A DNA stretch of 14,955 nucleotides from CAZSBB01 sp964605235. GTDB lineage: Bacteria > Planctomycetota > Phycisphaerae > Phycisphaerales > Phycisphaeraceae. The stretch covers positions 1-14,955 of the forward strand of contig CAZSBB010000068.1 in assembly GCA_964605235.1 (NCBI GenBank), given 5' to 3'. The notes under the pieces were generated by a model. The model worked only from the letters and a program-made list of their open reading frames with translations, searched no databases and was not told the origin of the DNA. The position numbers and the translations under genes are program-made. Each line of letters opens with the position of its first letter. Positions within the stretch are counted from its first letter, which is position 1. Positions 1 through 7,324 of this stretch are shown here, in pieces.

Positions 1-171
1 GAATGGGAGCACCCCGGCTTGACTCGCGGCAGACTTTCATAGAAGCGACGGGAAGAGCGTTTGGTCGCCAGGGCGTTGCCGACCTTGCCGGGCGTGGTTG
101 GCGTCCGGTCACGCCGCCCGTCGCTGACGCTTCCGGCTCGTTGCCCCGCGCTCCACCGGCGCGAGCAGGGC
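1..171. other. Intergenic region at left edge, no supported gene
   Basis: No convincing gene is visible. The plus-strand reading from base 1 gives only 13 codons before TAG at 40-42; this could be the tail of a gene entering from the left but is too short to judge. Bases 118-171 are rich in inverted repeats and read like an intergenic repeat of the kind common in planctomycetes; that resemblance is from memory and unverified. Confidence 0.4.
143..171 (-). terminator. Hairpin next to the stop codon of the HAD gene
   Basis: Bases 147-151 (CGCGC) pair with 159-163 (GCGCG) around a 7-nt loop, and GCCC at 143-146 pairs with GGGC at 168-171, leaving a 4-nt bulge at 164-167. The structure starts at the base next to the minus-strand stop codon (172-174). 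There is no clear T-run after it, so it could be a factor-assisted terminator, an RNA 3'-end stabiliser or part of a repeat. Confidence 0.35.
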
Positions 172-888
172 TTACCCGAACCACTGCCGCAACTGGGCGA
201 GGTTCACGCCGGCCAGGTCATTGACCACGCGATGCGCCTGATGCAGCACCTGACTGTTGCCGCTGGTCGCCAGCCCCAGGGACATCAAGCCCGCGCCGCG
301 CGCCGACTGCACGCCGGCCGCGGTGTCCTCGATGGACAGGCATTTCCCGGGCGTAAGCTGCATTTGCGGGTGCAGGGCGGCAAGCTGCTGGACCGCCAGG
401 GCGTAGCTGGCGGGGTCGGGCTTGGAACGTTCCACCAGGTCGGCGGTGACGATGGGGTTGAACACGCCTTCGAGTTTCAGTTTGCGCAGGATGAGGTCGA
501 TGTCATGCCGGGTGGCGCCCGAAGCGATGGCGATGGGCAGCTTCCCGCGCAGGTCGGCGATGAGCGCCAGCACGCCGGGGATGGCGTCGACGCCGGCGTT
601 CACTTCATCCTCGAACGCCTGTGCTTTGGCGTGCCCCAGATCGCGGACCTGCTGTTCAACGGTCGCGCTCCCCGCAACGCCCGCCGGGTGGCCGAGCATC
701 ACGCGGAAGGCATCGCGGTCGTCGTAGCCGATGTACTGGTCGAGATATTCCTCCCAGGTGAAGCTGACCTCGACGGATTGCGCAGCCCGGAGGAAGGCGC
801 GATAGTGCAGGGGTTCGGAGTCGACGATGACGCCGTCGAAATCGAACACCACCGCTTTGAGCGGCCCAAGGGGAGCGGGGATGGTCAC
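172..888 (-). CDS. HAD-superfamily hydrolase, beta-phosphoglucomutase-like (subfamily IA)
   Basis: Cytosolic phosphatase or phosphomutase of the haloacid dehalogenase superfamily, 238 aa, the usual length for the beta-phosphoglucomutase/YcjU group. Motif I is FDFDGVIVDSEP, with nucleophile Asp16 and acid/base Asp18. It is followed by a helical C1 cap (about 24-95). Motif II is Ser123 in IASGATRHD, motif III is Lys156 in RSKPDP, and motif IV is Glu187-Asp188 in LSIEDTAAG. All catalytic positions are present, so an active enzyme is expected, but the substrate (a sugar phosphate is typical) cannot be read from sequence. Translation probably starts at GTG 888-886, which overlaps the stop of the upstream lipoprotein gene by 4 nt (GTGA), implying translational coupling and a shared transcript. 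Family assignment is firm; the exact activity is not. Confidence 0.88.
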   Translation of the reverse strand: MTIPAPLGPLKAVVFDFDGVIVDSEPLHYRAFLRAAQSVEVSFTWEEYLDQYIGYDDRDAFRVMLGHPAGVAGSATVEQQVRDLGHAKAQAFEDEVNAGVDAIPGVLALIADLRGKLPIAIASGATRHDIDLILRKLKLEGVFNPIVTADLVERSKPDPASYALAVQQLAALHPQMQLTPGKCLSIEDTAAGVQSARGAGLMSLGLATSGNSQVLHQAHRVVNDLAGVNLAQLRQWFG

Positions 889-1811
889 TGCATCACCGCC
901 ACCGCCATCGCGGCATAAGCGGGGAACAGCCGGCGCATCGCATTGCGATAGTCGTCGCTGTTGACCGCGAACACATTGCCTTTGAACATCTGGAACTGCT
1001 TGTCGTCGATCACCGGGGTGTCGTAGTACATGGTCAGATGGCCCTGCAGTTGACCCATCGCGCCCACATAGCTGGCGGTTTCGCCGTTGGGTTGTTGATA
1101 GGTTTTGGGGGAGTAGTAGACATCGACGCGTGAGCCGGCTTCGCAGGTGGCTTTGCCGTTGTGCAGACCGATGCGGAAGTGCGCCCGCAGCGCGATGTCC
1201 GCGCCGACCTCGGTCATCATGTTGCCCATTTCGCGGTGGTTTTTGCCGAAGCTGAAGAAGCCGTCGTACAGCCGGGGCAGGCCGGTGACGGAATAGATCT
1301 GCACCTTTTCCTTGCCGCCGCCCTGCAAGAAGCCATGGTTGTAGCTGTCGCCTTTACGGACGCCTTCCTTGCCTTCGAGCATCTGGGTGATGGTGTGGCT
1401 CTGGGCGATGCGCTCCGACGGCAGCACTTCGTAGCCGGCGGCGCGCAGAGCCTGGGTGTATGCGGCCAGCAGTTCGTCGGGCAGTTGCTCCATGAGCGCT
1501 TCATCGAACTTGTATTCACGCTTGCCCACGCCCGCCAGCCGGACGGCGGTCATCAGACCCAATTGGTTGTCGCCCAGCACTTTGTCGCGGTTGGTGACGT
1601 ATTCCACGGTGAACTCGACGACGGCGACCCGTTTGCCGGCATCCTTGGGCAGCGACCAGAAGCCGGCTTTTTTCCAGTGCGATTTAGCGGAGGACTTGTC
1701 GGTGGCGTTGGCGGCGCTGAGCTTGTTGTCATCGTAGCGCGTCGGGGCGCCACAGGCGGTCAGCAGCAGAGCGATCAGGACACACGACAGCGGGCGGAAC
1801 AGGCGGGGCAT
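885..1811 (-). CDS. Lipoprotein of unknown function
   Basis: 308-aa predicted lipoprotein. The N-terminus has Arg3 and Arg6, a hydrophobic stretch and the lipobox LLTAC, with the lipidated cysteine at residue 20, so it should be exported and anchored to a membrane. The chosen ATG at 1811 has GGAG 5 nt upstream; an in-frame start 7 codons earlier would spoil the signal peptide and lacks that site. The mature part begins with a Lys/Ser/Asp-rich stretch. A core follows starting KRVAVVEFTVEYV (about residue 60), a style seen in periplasmic lipoproteins, but I do not recognise a named domain. It ends with an Ala/Met-rich helix (AAMAVAVMQ). It lies between the NIF3-like gene (80 bp upstream) and the HAD gene (4-nt overlap), so it is probably in one operon with them. 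Function unknown. Confidence 0.82.
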   Translation of the reverse strand: MPRLFRPLSCVLIALLLTACGAPTRYDDNKLSAANATDKSSAKSHWKKAGFWSLPKDAGKRVAVVEFTVEYVTNRDKVLGDNQLGLMTAVRLAGVGKREYKFDEALMEQLPDELLAAYTQALRAAGYEVLPSERIAQSHTITQMLEGKEGVRKGDSYNHGFLQGGGKEKVQIYSVTGLPRLYDGFFSFGKNHREMGNMMTEVGADIALRAHFRIGLHNGKATCEAGSRVDVYYSPKTYQQPNGETASYVGAMGQLQGHLTMYYDTPVIDDKQFQMFKGNVFAVNSDDYRNAMRRLFPAYAAMAVAVMQ

Positions 1812-1891
1812 GGTTTCTCCTTGGACTAACAACAGGGGGCTGCCGCGCGGGGCGGCGGATCGGGCAATTTACCCAGCGACGTTGACGGTGG

Positions 1892-2752
1892 TCAACCATG
1901 CAGCACGGTCCATTGCCCCGGCTGCAGAAAGCCCTGTAAACCGCTATCCACATAATGCACGGGCAGGTTGGGGAAGCGCTCGGCGAGCAGTTGCGCCTGG
2001 CGGCGAATCGCGGGAATTTCGCTGGCGCTGTGCAGCGTTTCGATGACGCCCAGGCCGCACTCCAGCGCCGCCAGCACGGTCCATTCGATGATCTCGCCGA
2101 GGATCACCGCCTGGGCGCCCAGACGTTTGGCGGCCTCGGGCATGTTCCACTGGTTGCCGCCGAACCCGCCGATCAGGAACGCGAAGCGCTCAATCGGTTG
2201 CCCGGCGTCGCCCCACACATTGACCGTGGGCAGTTCCAGTTTTTCCCGGCAGCGCGCCCCCAGCGCCCCGAGCGACAGGGGTTGAGGGAGTTGATGGACA
2301 CGAAAATATTTTTGCGTGCCGACCACGCGCAGGTCGGGCAGGTCCAGCGCCGCGACCGCCTGGTCCGGCACGCCGTCCCGGGGCAGGGCGTCCCACGGGC
2401 TGTGACAGCGGAAGAGCGCCAGGTCGTGCGCTTCGATCAGCTCCATTCGCGCCTGGTTGGCGAGGAGCTGCTCGCGCTGCTGGGGGCTGTCGTACCAGGG
2501 GCTTTGCTGGGCGGCGAAGTAAGGCGTTTCATGCACGATCAGGAGATTGCAGCCGCGTGCGAGCGCCGCGCGGATGCTCACCGCGTGGGCGTTCCACATG
2601 CAGGCGACGCCGGTGACAGGCTGCTCCACCCGCCCGCGCAGCAGGCCATATTCGTCGCCGGGCGTGCCGGTGTGCGCCGGCGCCAGCTGGGTGATTGCCG
2701 CGGCAATGTCGCCGACCGTTAACGCTGTTTGTGCGGTTCTCATCGGTTGCAT
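1892..2752 (-). CDS. NIF3 / DUF34 family metal-binding protein
   Basis: 286-aa member of the widespread NIF3 (YbgI/YqfO) family, cytosolic proteins with a dinuclear metal site often annotated GTP cyclohydrolase 1 type 2; the biological role is unsettled. The family pattern is visible: DEYGLLRG near the start (33-40), LLIVHETPYF at 70-79 where most members have two histidines (here His74-Glu75), His117 and Asp121 in CHSPWDAL, a Gly-rich strand GGFGGN (195-200), GE at 219-220, and LHSASE at 240-245 giving His241 and Glu245. The His-to-Glu change in the first metal motif and Leu-His in place of Gly-His in the last mark a divergent subgroup. The ATG at 2752 is preceded by AAGG 7 nt upstream; a second ATG three codons in is possible. 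It is probably first in a minus-strand operon with the lipoprotein and HAD genes. Confidence 0.85.
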   Translation of the reverse strand: MQPMRTAQTALTVGDIAAAITQLAPAHTGTPGDEYGLLRGRVEQPVTGVACMWNAHAVSIRAALARGCNLLIVHETPYFAAQQSPWYDSPQQREQLLANQARMELIEAHDLALFRCHSPWDALPRDGVPDQAVAALDLPDLRVVGTQKYFRVHQLPQPLSLGALGARCREKLELPTVNVWGDAGQPIERFAFLIGGFGGNQWNMPEAAKRLGAQAVILGEIIEWTVLAALECGLGVIETLHSASEIPAIRRQAQLLAERFPNLPVHYVDSGLQGFLQPGQWTVLHG

Positions 2753-2861
2753 ACGGGGGCCTTACAATAAGTCGTCATCTTTCGTATTGCCGGGGAACGC
2801 CCAGCGGATAGAATCAAGCACACACTTCGGGTCGAGGAGAGGATACGGGAGAAGCGGCACG
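2753..2861. promoter_or_regulatory. Divergent promoter region between the NIF3-like and FHA genes
   Basis: The two genes are transcribed away from each other across 109 bp. On the plus strand TTGCCG (2787-2792) and TAGAAT (2809-2814), 16 nt apart, resemble a sigma-70-type -35/-10 pair and would give a leader of about 40 nt before the FHA start. GGGAGAAG at 2847-2854 is the probable ribosome binding site. On the minus strand only an AT-richer stretch (TTATTGTAA) before the NIF3-like start stands out, without a good -35. Confidence 0.42.
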
Positions 2862-3644
2862 ATGCCCAAGGTGACGATCATCAAGGGGCCGGACAAGGGC
2901 AGGACGCTGAAGCTGGATCGGGACGAGACCCAGCCCATGACGCTGGGCCGCAAGGATGCTTTTTTTACCATCAAAGATCCGTTGGCGTCCCGGCGGCATA
3001 TTCAGTTCATCCACAAAGACGGCCGGTGGTATCTGCGTGACCTGGGTTCCTCCAATGGCACGCTGGTCAACAATCATAAAATCGACAAGCCGGTCAAGCT
3101 GCACGACGGCGATCTGATTCAGGTGGGGGCGTCCACCCTGCTGGTGGGCAAGCCGCGCCAGGTGGAATCGGCGGCCCCGGACGCGCCCGCCGATGACGAG
3201 CAGTCGCAGGTCCAGACGCCGACGCCCGCGCCAGAGCAGGAGCCGGAGCAGGAGCAGGAAGCCGCTCCGGTTGTGCTCTCGAGCAAGCGTCCCCGGCATG
3301 AGGAATCGAGCTTCGGCCACCCGGACCCGGAAGACCCCAACGACGCGTCTTCATTGTTGCTGGATGTGTTTCAGGAAGCGACCGACGACGCGCCGCTGCC
3401 GGATTACGTCCCGGATTACGATCCGCTCAACCCGCGCAGCCGCCGGCACAGTCGGCAGCAGGACATCGCCGAGGATCCTCCCGCCGCGCCGGACCATGAC
3501 TCCACGATCCAGGTGCCGCAGGAAGTGATCGCCCGCATTGCCGCCGAGCTGGGCGATGAGGATGACGACGACCTCGTCCCACCCCGCAGCGCTGATGAAT
3601 CCGCGGACCTCGAAGCGCCCGCACCCACCAAGCGGCGCAAGTAA
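2862..3644 (+). CDS. FHA-domain protein with long acidic disordered tail
   Basis: 260-aa cytosolic protein with one forkhead-associated domain at about 4-97, a module that binds phosphothreonine peptides. Canonical residues are present: Gly29-Arg30 (LGRKD), Ser43-Arg-Arg-His46 (SRRHIQ) and LGSSNGTLVN at 61-70. The rest, about 100-260, is low complexity: a Pro/Gln/Glu stretch (APEQEPEQEQE), patches rich in Asp and Pro, an acidic run (GDEDDDD) and a basic end (KRRK). No kinase or other catalytic domain is fused, so it is likely an adaptor that reads Ser/Thr phosphorylation or binds a secretion or transcription partner. The ATG at 2862 has a Shine-Dalgarno-like GGGAGAAG upstream and starts right at the first FHA strand (MPKVTIIKGPDKG), the usual position; the longer in-frame extension would overlap the divergent gene. 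No kinase gene is in the window. Confidence 0.9.
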   Translation: MPKVTIIKGPDKGRTLKLDRDETQPMTLGRKDAFFTIKDPLASRRHIQFIHKDGRWYLRDLGSSNGTLVNNHKIDKPVKLHDGDLIQVGASTLLVGKPRQVESAAPDAPADDEQSQVQTPTPAPEQEPEQEQEAAPVVLSSKRPRHEESSFGHPDPEDPNDASSLLLDVFQEATDDAPLPDYVPDYDPLNPRSRRHSRQQDIAEDPPAAPDHDSTIQVPQEVIARIAAELGDEDDDDLVPPRSADESADLEAPAPTKRRK

Positions 3645-3887
3645 GCCATCACCAACGGCGCGAGCATCTCTCTGAGCCGACGACGCCAGTCGTCGGGTTG
3701 CCTGCGCCCGCGCCAGGGGTTGCCGATCGCCCAACGCCTTGCCCACCCGCCCACTGGCGTGGGCGGCTCGGAGGATGTGGGCACGCGGCGATCGGTGGCG
3801 ATGTGGACCGGGTTCCTTTCACCCGTTAGCTCTGCTGCGCCGCCGACGTTATCCTGACTGGTCTGCTATTGCGCAAAGGAGCCTGCG
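3645..3887. other. Intergenic region before hom
   Basis: 243 bp without a gene. It contains the first copy of a two-hairpin repeat (3672-3771, listed separately). The remaining 110 bp up to hom show no clear promoter motif to me, apart from the ribosome binding site AAAGGAG at 3876-3882. Confidence 0.6.
3672..3777. repeat. Two-hairpin repeat, copy 1 (REP/BIME-like element A)
   Basis: Hairpin 1 is CCGACGAC (3677-3684), loop GCCA, GTCGTCGG (3689-3696): 8 perfect pairs. Hairpin 2 is CCGCCCAC (3747-3754), loop TGGC, GTGGGCGG (3759-3766): 8 perfect pairs. They are separated by a 50-nt spacer and flanked by CTGAG (3672-3676) and CTCGG (3767-3771), which can close an outer stem with one G-T pair. 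The conserved tail AGGATG follows. A second copy with the same architecture lies at 8674-8778. Confidence 0.85.
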
Positions 3888-5198
3888 GTGTCGGAGCTGC
3901 CCATCGGTATCGGAATGATCGGCCTGGGAACCGTCGGCGGCGGAGTGGCGCAGCTGCTGACCACCTGCACCGACCAGTATGCCGCCCGCGCCGGACGCCG
4001 CCTGGAACTGCGCAAAGTGCTGGTGCGCGATGTCGCCAAAGCCAAAGCCCGCAAGCTCGTCGACCCGGCGCTGCTGACGGACGATCCCGAGCAGTTCTTC
4101 GCCACCGCCGGCCTGAATGTCATCTGTGAAGTCGCCGGCGGCACCGGCGCGGCCGGGCAATACGTCCGCCGCGCCCTGCAAGCCGGCCTGCATGTCGTCA
4201 CCGCCAACAAGAGCCTGCTCGCCGCCGCGGGGCCCGAACTGTTCGCCCTTGCCCGGCAGCAGAATGTCAGCATCGCCTTTGAAGCTTCCTGCGGCGGGGG
4301 CATTCCCATCATCGTCGCCCTCAAGTTCGGGTTGATGGCGAATCGCATCGACGCGCTGTACGGCATCCTCAACGGCACCTGCAACTACATCCTCACCGAG
4401 ATGACCCAGCAGGGGAAGACCTACGCCACTGCCCTCAAGGAAGCCCAGGACGCCGGCTACGCCGAAGCCGACCCGACGCTGGATGTCTCCGGCCGGGACG
4501 CCGCGCAGAAGCTCTCCATCGTCGCCGCGCTGGCGTTCGGTGTGCGCGTGGATGACAGCCAGGTGCATTGCGTGGGCATCGACAAGCTGGATTTGGCGGA
4601 CCTGCGTTTTGCCCGCGAGATGGGCTATGAATGCAAACTGCTGGCGATCGCCGAGCGCACCGCCGCGGGGCTGAGCCTGCGCGTCGAGCCGTGCTTCATT
4701 CACCGCGAAACCCAACTGGCGCAGGTGCATGGCTCGTTCAATGCGCTGAGTGTGTATGGCCACGCCAATGGGCATACCTTTTACTACGGCCGCGGCGCCG
4801 GGCCATTGCCGACCGCCTCGGCGGTGGTGAGCGATCTGCTGAACATCGCCGCCGGGTGGTATCCCACCGCGTTCGCCGCGATGAACCTCTGGCCCGACCA
4901 GCACGAACCGGCCGACCAGGCGGACCCCGACGCGCTGCCCAGCCGGTTTTATCTGCGGATGAACGTGGTGGAAGGGCCGGGCATGATGGCGAAAATCGCC
5001 GGCATCCTGGGCGAGCAGGGCATCAGCATTTCCGCGGTGATGCAGCATGAATCGCAGGACCGCTACGTCCCGGTGGTGATCCTCACCCATGCCGCCCCGT
5101 GCGGCGCGGTGCGCAAAGCCGCCCGGCGGATCGAAGCGCTCGACGTCATCCGCAACCATCCGGTGGTACAGCGCATCGTCGAGTTCCCGCAGGGCTGA
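3888..5198 (+). CDS. hom: Homoserine dehydrogenase
   Basis: 436-aa cytosolic NAD(P)H-dependent enzyme that reduces aspartate semialdehyde to homoserine (EC 1.1.1.3), the branch point to Thr and Met. The N-terminal Rossmann fold carries GLGTVGGG (12-19). VVTANKSLLA holds Lys108, and EASCGGGIP (132-140) and NGTCNYILT (162-170) are family signatures. AEADPTLDVSGRDAAQKL (192-209) places Asp204 and Lys208 four apart, matching the catalytic Asp/Lys pair of yeast Hom6. A regulatory ACT domain spans about 354-434 (RFYLRMNVVEGPGMMAKIAG), so feedback control by threonine is likely. Length and order match the monofunctional bacterial type; there is no fused aspartokinase. The GTG start at 3888 has AAAGGAG 6 nt upstream. 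No thrB or thrC is adjacent. A perfect hairpin 24 bp after the stop may end the transcript. Confidence 0.97.
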   Translation: MSELPIGIGMIGLGTVGGGVAQLLTTCTDQYAARAGRRLELRKVLVRDVAKAKARKLVDPALLTDDPEQFFATAGLNVICEVAGGTGAAGQYVRRALQAGLHVVTANKSLLAAAGPELFALARQQNVSIAFEASCGGGIPIIVALKFGLMANRIDALYGILNGTCNYILTEMTQQGKTYATALKEAQDAGYAEADPTLDVSGRDAAQKLSIVAALAFGVRVDDSQVHCVGIDKLDLADLRFAREMGYECKLLAIAERTAAGLSLRVEPCFIHRETQLAQVHGSFNALSVYGHANGHTFYYGRGAGPLPTASAVVSDLLNIAAGWYPTAFAAMNLWPDQHEPADQADPDALPSRFYLRMNVVEGPGMMAKIAGILGEQGISISAVMQHESQDRYVPVVILTHAAPCGAVRKAARRIEALDVIRNHPVVQRIVEFPQG

Positions 5199-5221
5199 CC
5201 GTTGCTTCCATGAATCTCCAT

Positions 5222-5250
5222 TTAGCCCCCGGCGACTCGCCGGGGGCTAA
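5222..5250. terminator. Perfect 13-bp hairpin between hom and the GDSL gene
   Basis: TTAGCCCCCGGCG (5222-5234), loop ACT, then the exact complement at 5238-5250. The stem is perfect over 13 pairs and very GC-rich, 24 bp after the hom stop. AT pairs end the stem on each side, but no proper T-run follows. It could act as a terminator or be a dispersed palindromic repeat; I recall similar TTAGCCCCCGG palindromes in planctomycetes but cannot confirm this. Confidence 0.6.
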
Positions 5251-5289
5251 GTGAAACTTCCCTAAAACCTCCCGGAGCGCCACGGCTTG

Positions 5290-5952
5290 ATGTTCGCTTC
5301 GCGCAAACTCCTGGCCCTCGCCATGCTGCTGCTGTTGGGCATCGGCTGGTGGTTCTGGCCCCGCGCGGCGAACTACGACTGGCCGGTGACCAACGCTCCG
5401 CCCACCGCCGGCCGAAACCTCATCGCTTTCGGCGACAGCCTGACCGAAGGCGTCGGCGCCGACGCCCAGCTGAGCTGGCCCAGCCAACTGGGGCAGTTGC
5501 TCAAGGTCACCATCCTTAACCGCGGCGTGCGCGGCGACACCACCGCCAGCGCCCTGCAACGCCTGCAACGCGATGTGCTCGACGCCCAACCACGCCTCGT
5601 CATCGTCGGCCTGGGCGGCAACGACTTCATGCAGAAAAAAAGCCAGGATGCCGCCTTCGCCAACCTGCGGCAGATCATCGAGCAGATTCAGCAGCGCGGG
5701 GCGCTGGTGATCCTGTTGGGGTTCAAATTTCCGCTGGGTGAAAGCTGGGGGCCGCGCTATGAAGAGCTTGCCCGCGACACCGGTTGTGCTTACGTGCCCA
5801 ACCTGCTCGGGGGCATCCTGGGGCACACCGATCTGATGTCCGACGGCGTGCATCCCAATGCCCAGGGGTATGCCCTCATCGCTCAGCGCATCGCGCCGGT
5901 GCTGCAGAAACATTGGCCCGCCGTGGAGACCACCGCTGATGTCCAGCCCTGA
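5290..5952 (+). CDS. GDSL-family (SGNH) esterase with N-terminal membrane anchor
   Basis: 220-aa SGNH hydrolase, similar in size and motif spacing to TesA-like arylesterases and lysophospholipases and to some carbohydrate deacetylases. Block I is FGDSLTEGVGAD with nucleophile Ser50; block II is NRGVRGDTT (Gly79/Gly82); block III is GGND with Asn111; block V is SDGVHPN with Asp185 and His188. The full catalytic set is present. Residues 5-23 (RKLLALAMLLLLGIGWWFW) form a signal peptide or membrane anchor, so the enzyme acts outside the cytoplasmic membrane. ATG 5290 is preceded directly by an in-frame TTG (5287) that fits the GGAG at 5274-5277 slightly better; the two differ by one residue. The 3' end overlaps the sulfatase start by 14 nt, tying it to the sulfatase pair, where removal of acetyl groups from a sulfated glycan is a plausible but unproven role. 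Confidence 0.9.
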   Translation: MFASRKLLALAMLLLLGIGWWFWPRAANYDWPVTNAPPTAGRNLIAFGDSLTEGVGADAQLSWPSQLGQLLKVTILNRGVRGDTTASALQRLQRDVLDAQPRLVIVGLGGNDFMQKKSQDAAFANLRQIIEQIQQRGALVILLGFKFPLGESWGPRYEELARDTGCAYVPNLLGGILGHTDLMSDGVHPNAQGYALIAQRIAPVLQKHWPAVETTADVQP

Positions 5953-7294
5953 ACGTTGCAACATTCTGTACGTGCACTCGCACGACACCGGGCGTTACAT
6001 CCAGCCCTATGGCTATGCGATTCCCACGCCGCGGCTGCAGCGGTTGGCCCAGGAGGGCGTGCTGTTTCGGCAGGCGTTTTGCGCCGGGCCCACCTGTTCG
6101 CCCAGCCGCGCCGCCTTGCTGACCGGGCAGTGGCCGCATTGTGCGGGCATGCTGGGGCTGGCGCATCGGGGCTTTTCCCTGCGTGATCCACGCGAGCATT
6201 TAAGCCATTACCTGCGTGGGCAGGGCTACCGCACGCTGCTGTTTGGCTTCGAGCATGAGGCGGCTGACCATGACGTGAGCACGCTGGGTTATGACACGGT
6301 CGTGCGGCAGCACGCCAACGAGGACTATCAGCACGCGCTGCCGCTGCTCAGCGGGGCGCAGCCGGATTTTTCGGGGCAACCGTTCTTCATGTCCATTGGT
6401 TTTACGCTGACCCATCGCACCAACCCGCCCAACCACCCCAGCTATTTCAACGGCAAGGAAAGCCCACTGGGCGATCCGCGTTACGTCCGTCCCCCCGCGC
6501 CGTTGCCGGATACGCCCGAAACCCGGCAGGACATGGCGGATTTCGCGGTGGCCGCCCGCCGGCTCGATGAACGCATCGCGGCGGTGCTCGAGGCCCTGGA
6601 TCGTGGCCCGCACGCCCACAACACGCTGGTCATCTGCACCACCGACCACGGCATCGCCTTCCCTGCCATGAAGTGCAATCTCACCGACCACGGCACCGGC
6701 GTCATGCTCCTCATGCGCGGACCCGGCGGGTTCACGGGCGGCCAGGTGATCGACAGCCTGGTCAGCCACCTCGACATTTTTCCCACCCTCTGCGAACTCA
6801 ACTGCCTGCCCGCGCCGGCGTACCTGCAGGGCCAAAGCCTGCTGCCGCTGGTGCGCGGGGAAGCAACCCAGGTGCATGACGCCGTGTTTGCCGAGATCAA
6901 CTTCCATGTACCGTATGAGCCGGCCCGCATGGTGCGCACGGAGCGTTGGAAATACATCCGCCGGTTCGACGGGCGCGGCCAGGTGAATCTGCCCAACTGT
7001 GATGATTCACCGAGCAAGGATTTATGGATGAATGCCGGCTGGCGCGAGCGCCCGGTGCCCGCCGAGGCGTTGTACGACCTGACCTTCGATCCGCAGGAAA
7101 TCTGCAATCTGGCGGACGAAGCGCGTTGCCGCGAAGTGCTGACGGAGATGCGCGGACGGCTGGAGCGGTGGATGCGGCAGACGAATGATCCGCTGCTGCA
7201 CGGGCCGCTGGTCCCGCCGGTGGGGGCAAAGATCGGCAATCCGGAGGGCGTATCGCCCAGCGAGAAGTTTCAGGTGGTCGGCAAACAGTCCTGA
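5939..7294 (+). CDS. Sulfatase, Cys-type (N-sulfoglucosamine sulfohydrolase-like), copy 1
   Basis: 451-aa arylsulfatase-superfamily enzyme that should hydrolyse a sulfate ester or sulfamate, probably on a glycan. The signature CSPSRAALLTG has Cys53, to be converted to formylglycine by a maturase not in this window. The metal-binding part includes Asp16 in HSHDTG and TTDHG (234-238), with Lys245 beyond it. Where most sulfatases have Asp-Asp near the N-terminus this protein has His15-Asp16, a change shared with its neighbour and probably a subfamily trait. The C-terminal part (RTERWKYIRRF, then LYDLTFDPQEICNLA) is typical of sulfatase C-terminal subdomains. There is no signal peptide from the chosen ATG, which has GGAG 10 nt upstream and overlaps the GDSL gene by 14 nt. 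An extension further upstream (to 5858) would overlap the GDSL gene and adds no export signal. The substrate cannot be assigned. Confidence 0.92.
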   Translation: MSSPERCNILYVHSHDTGRYIQPYGYAIPTPRLQRLAQEGVLFRQAFCAGPTCSPSRAALLTGQWPHCAGMLGLAHRGFSLRDPREHLSHYLRGQGYRTLLFGFEHEAADHDVSTLGYDTVVRQHANEDYQHALPLLSGAQPDFSGQPFFMSIGFTLTHRTNPPNHPSYFNGKESPLGDPRYVRPPAPLPDTPETRQDMADFAVAARRLDERIAAVLEALDRGPHAHNTLVICTTDHGIAFPAMKCNLTDHGTGVMLLMRGPGGFTGGQVIDSLVSHLDIFPTLCELNCLPAPAYLQGQSLLPLVRGEATQVHDAVFAEINFHVPYEPARMVRTERWKYIRRFDGRGQVNLPNCDDSPSKDLWMNAGWRERPVPAEALYDLTFDPQEICNLADEARCREVLTEMRGRLERWMRQTNDPLLHGPLVPPVGAKIGNPEGVSPSEKFQVVGKQS

Positions 7295-7324
7295 GGGTGC
7301 ATTCCCGCCGGAAAGGTTGTGATC

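Noticed and set aside
1..42. Possible 3' end of a plus-strand gene entering from the left
   Set aside because: Only 13 codons before the stop and no recognisable sequence, so it cannot be supported.
61..918. 285-codon plus-strand frame opposite the HAD gene
   Set aside because: The minus-strand protein has all HAD motifs; the plus frame has none and spans a repeat-like intergenic stretch.
2547..2861. Longer N-terminus for the FHA protein
   Set aside because: It would overlap the divergent NIF3-like gene by about 200 bp and cross its promoter region; the FHA domain begins right after the ATG at 2862, which has a ribosome binding site.
3849..5159. 436-codon open frame on the minus strand opposite hom
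   Set aside because: Shadow of the homoserine dehydrogenase gene; composition is typical of antisense high-GC frames.
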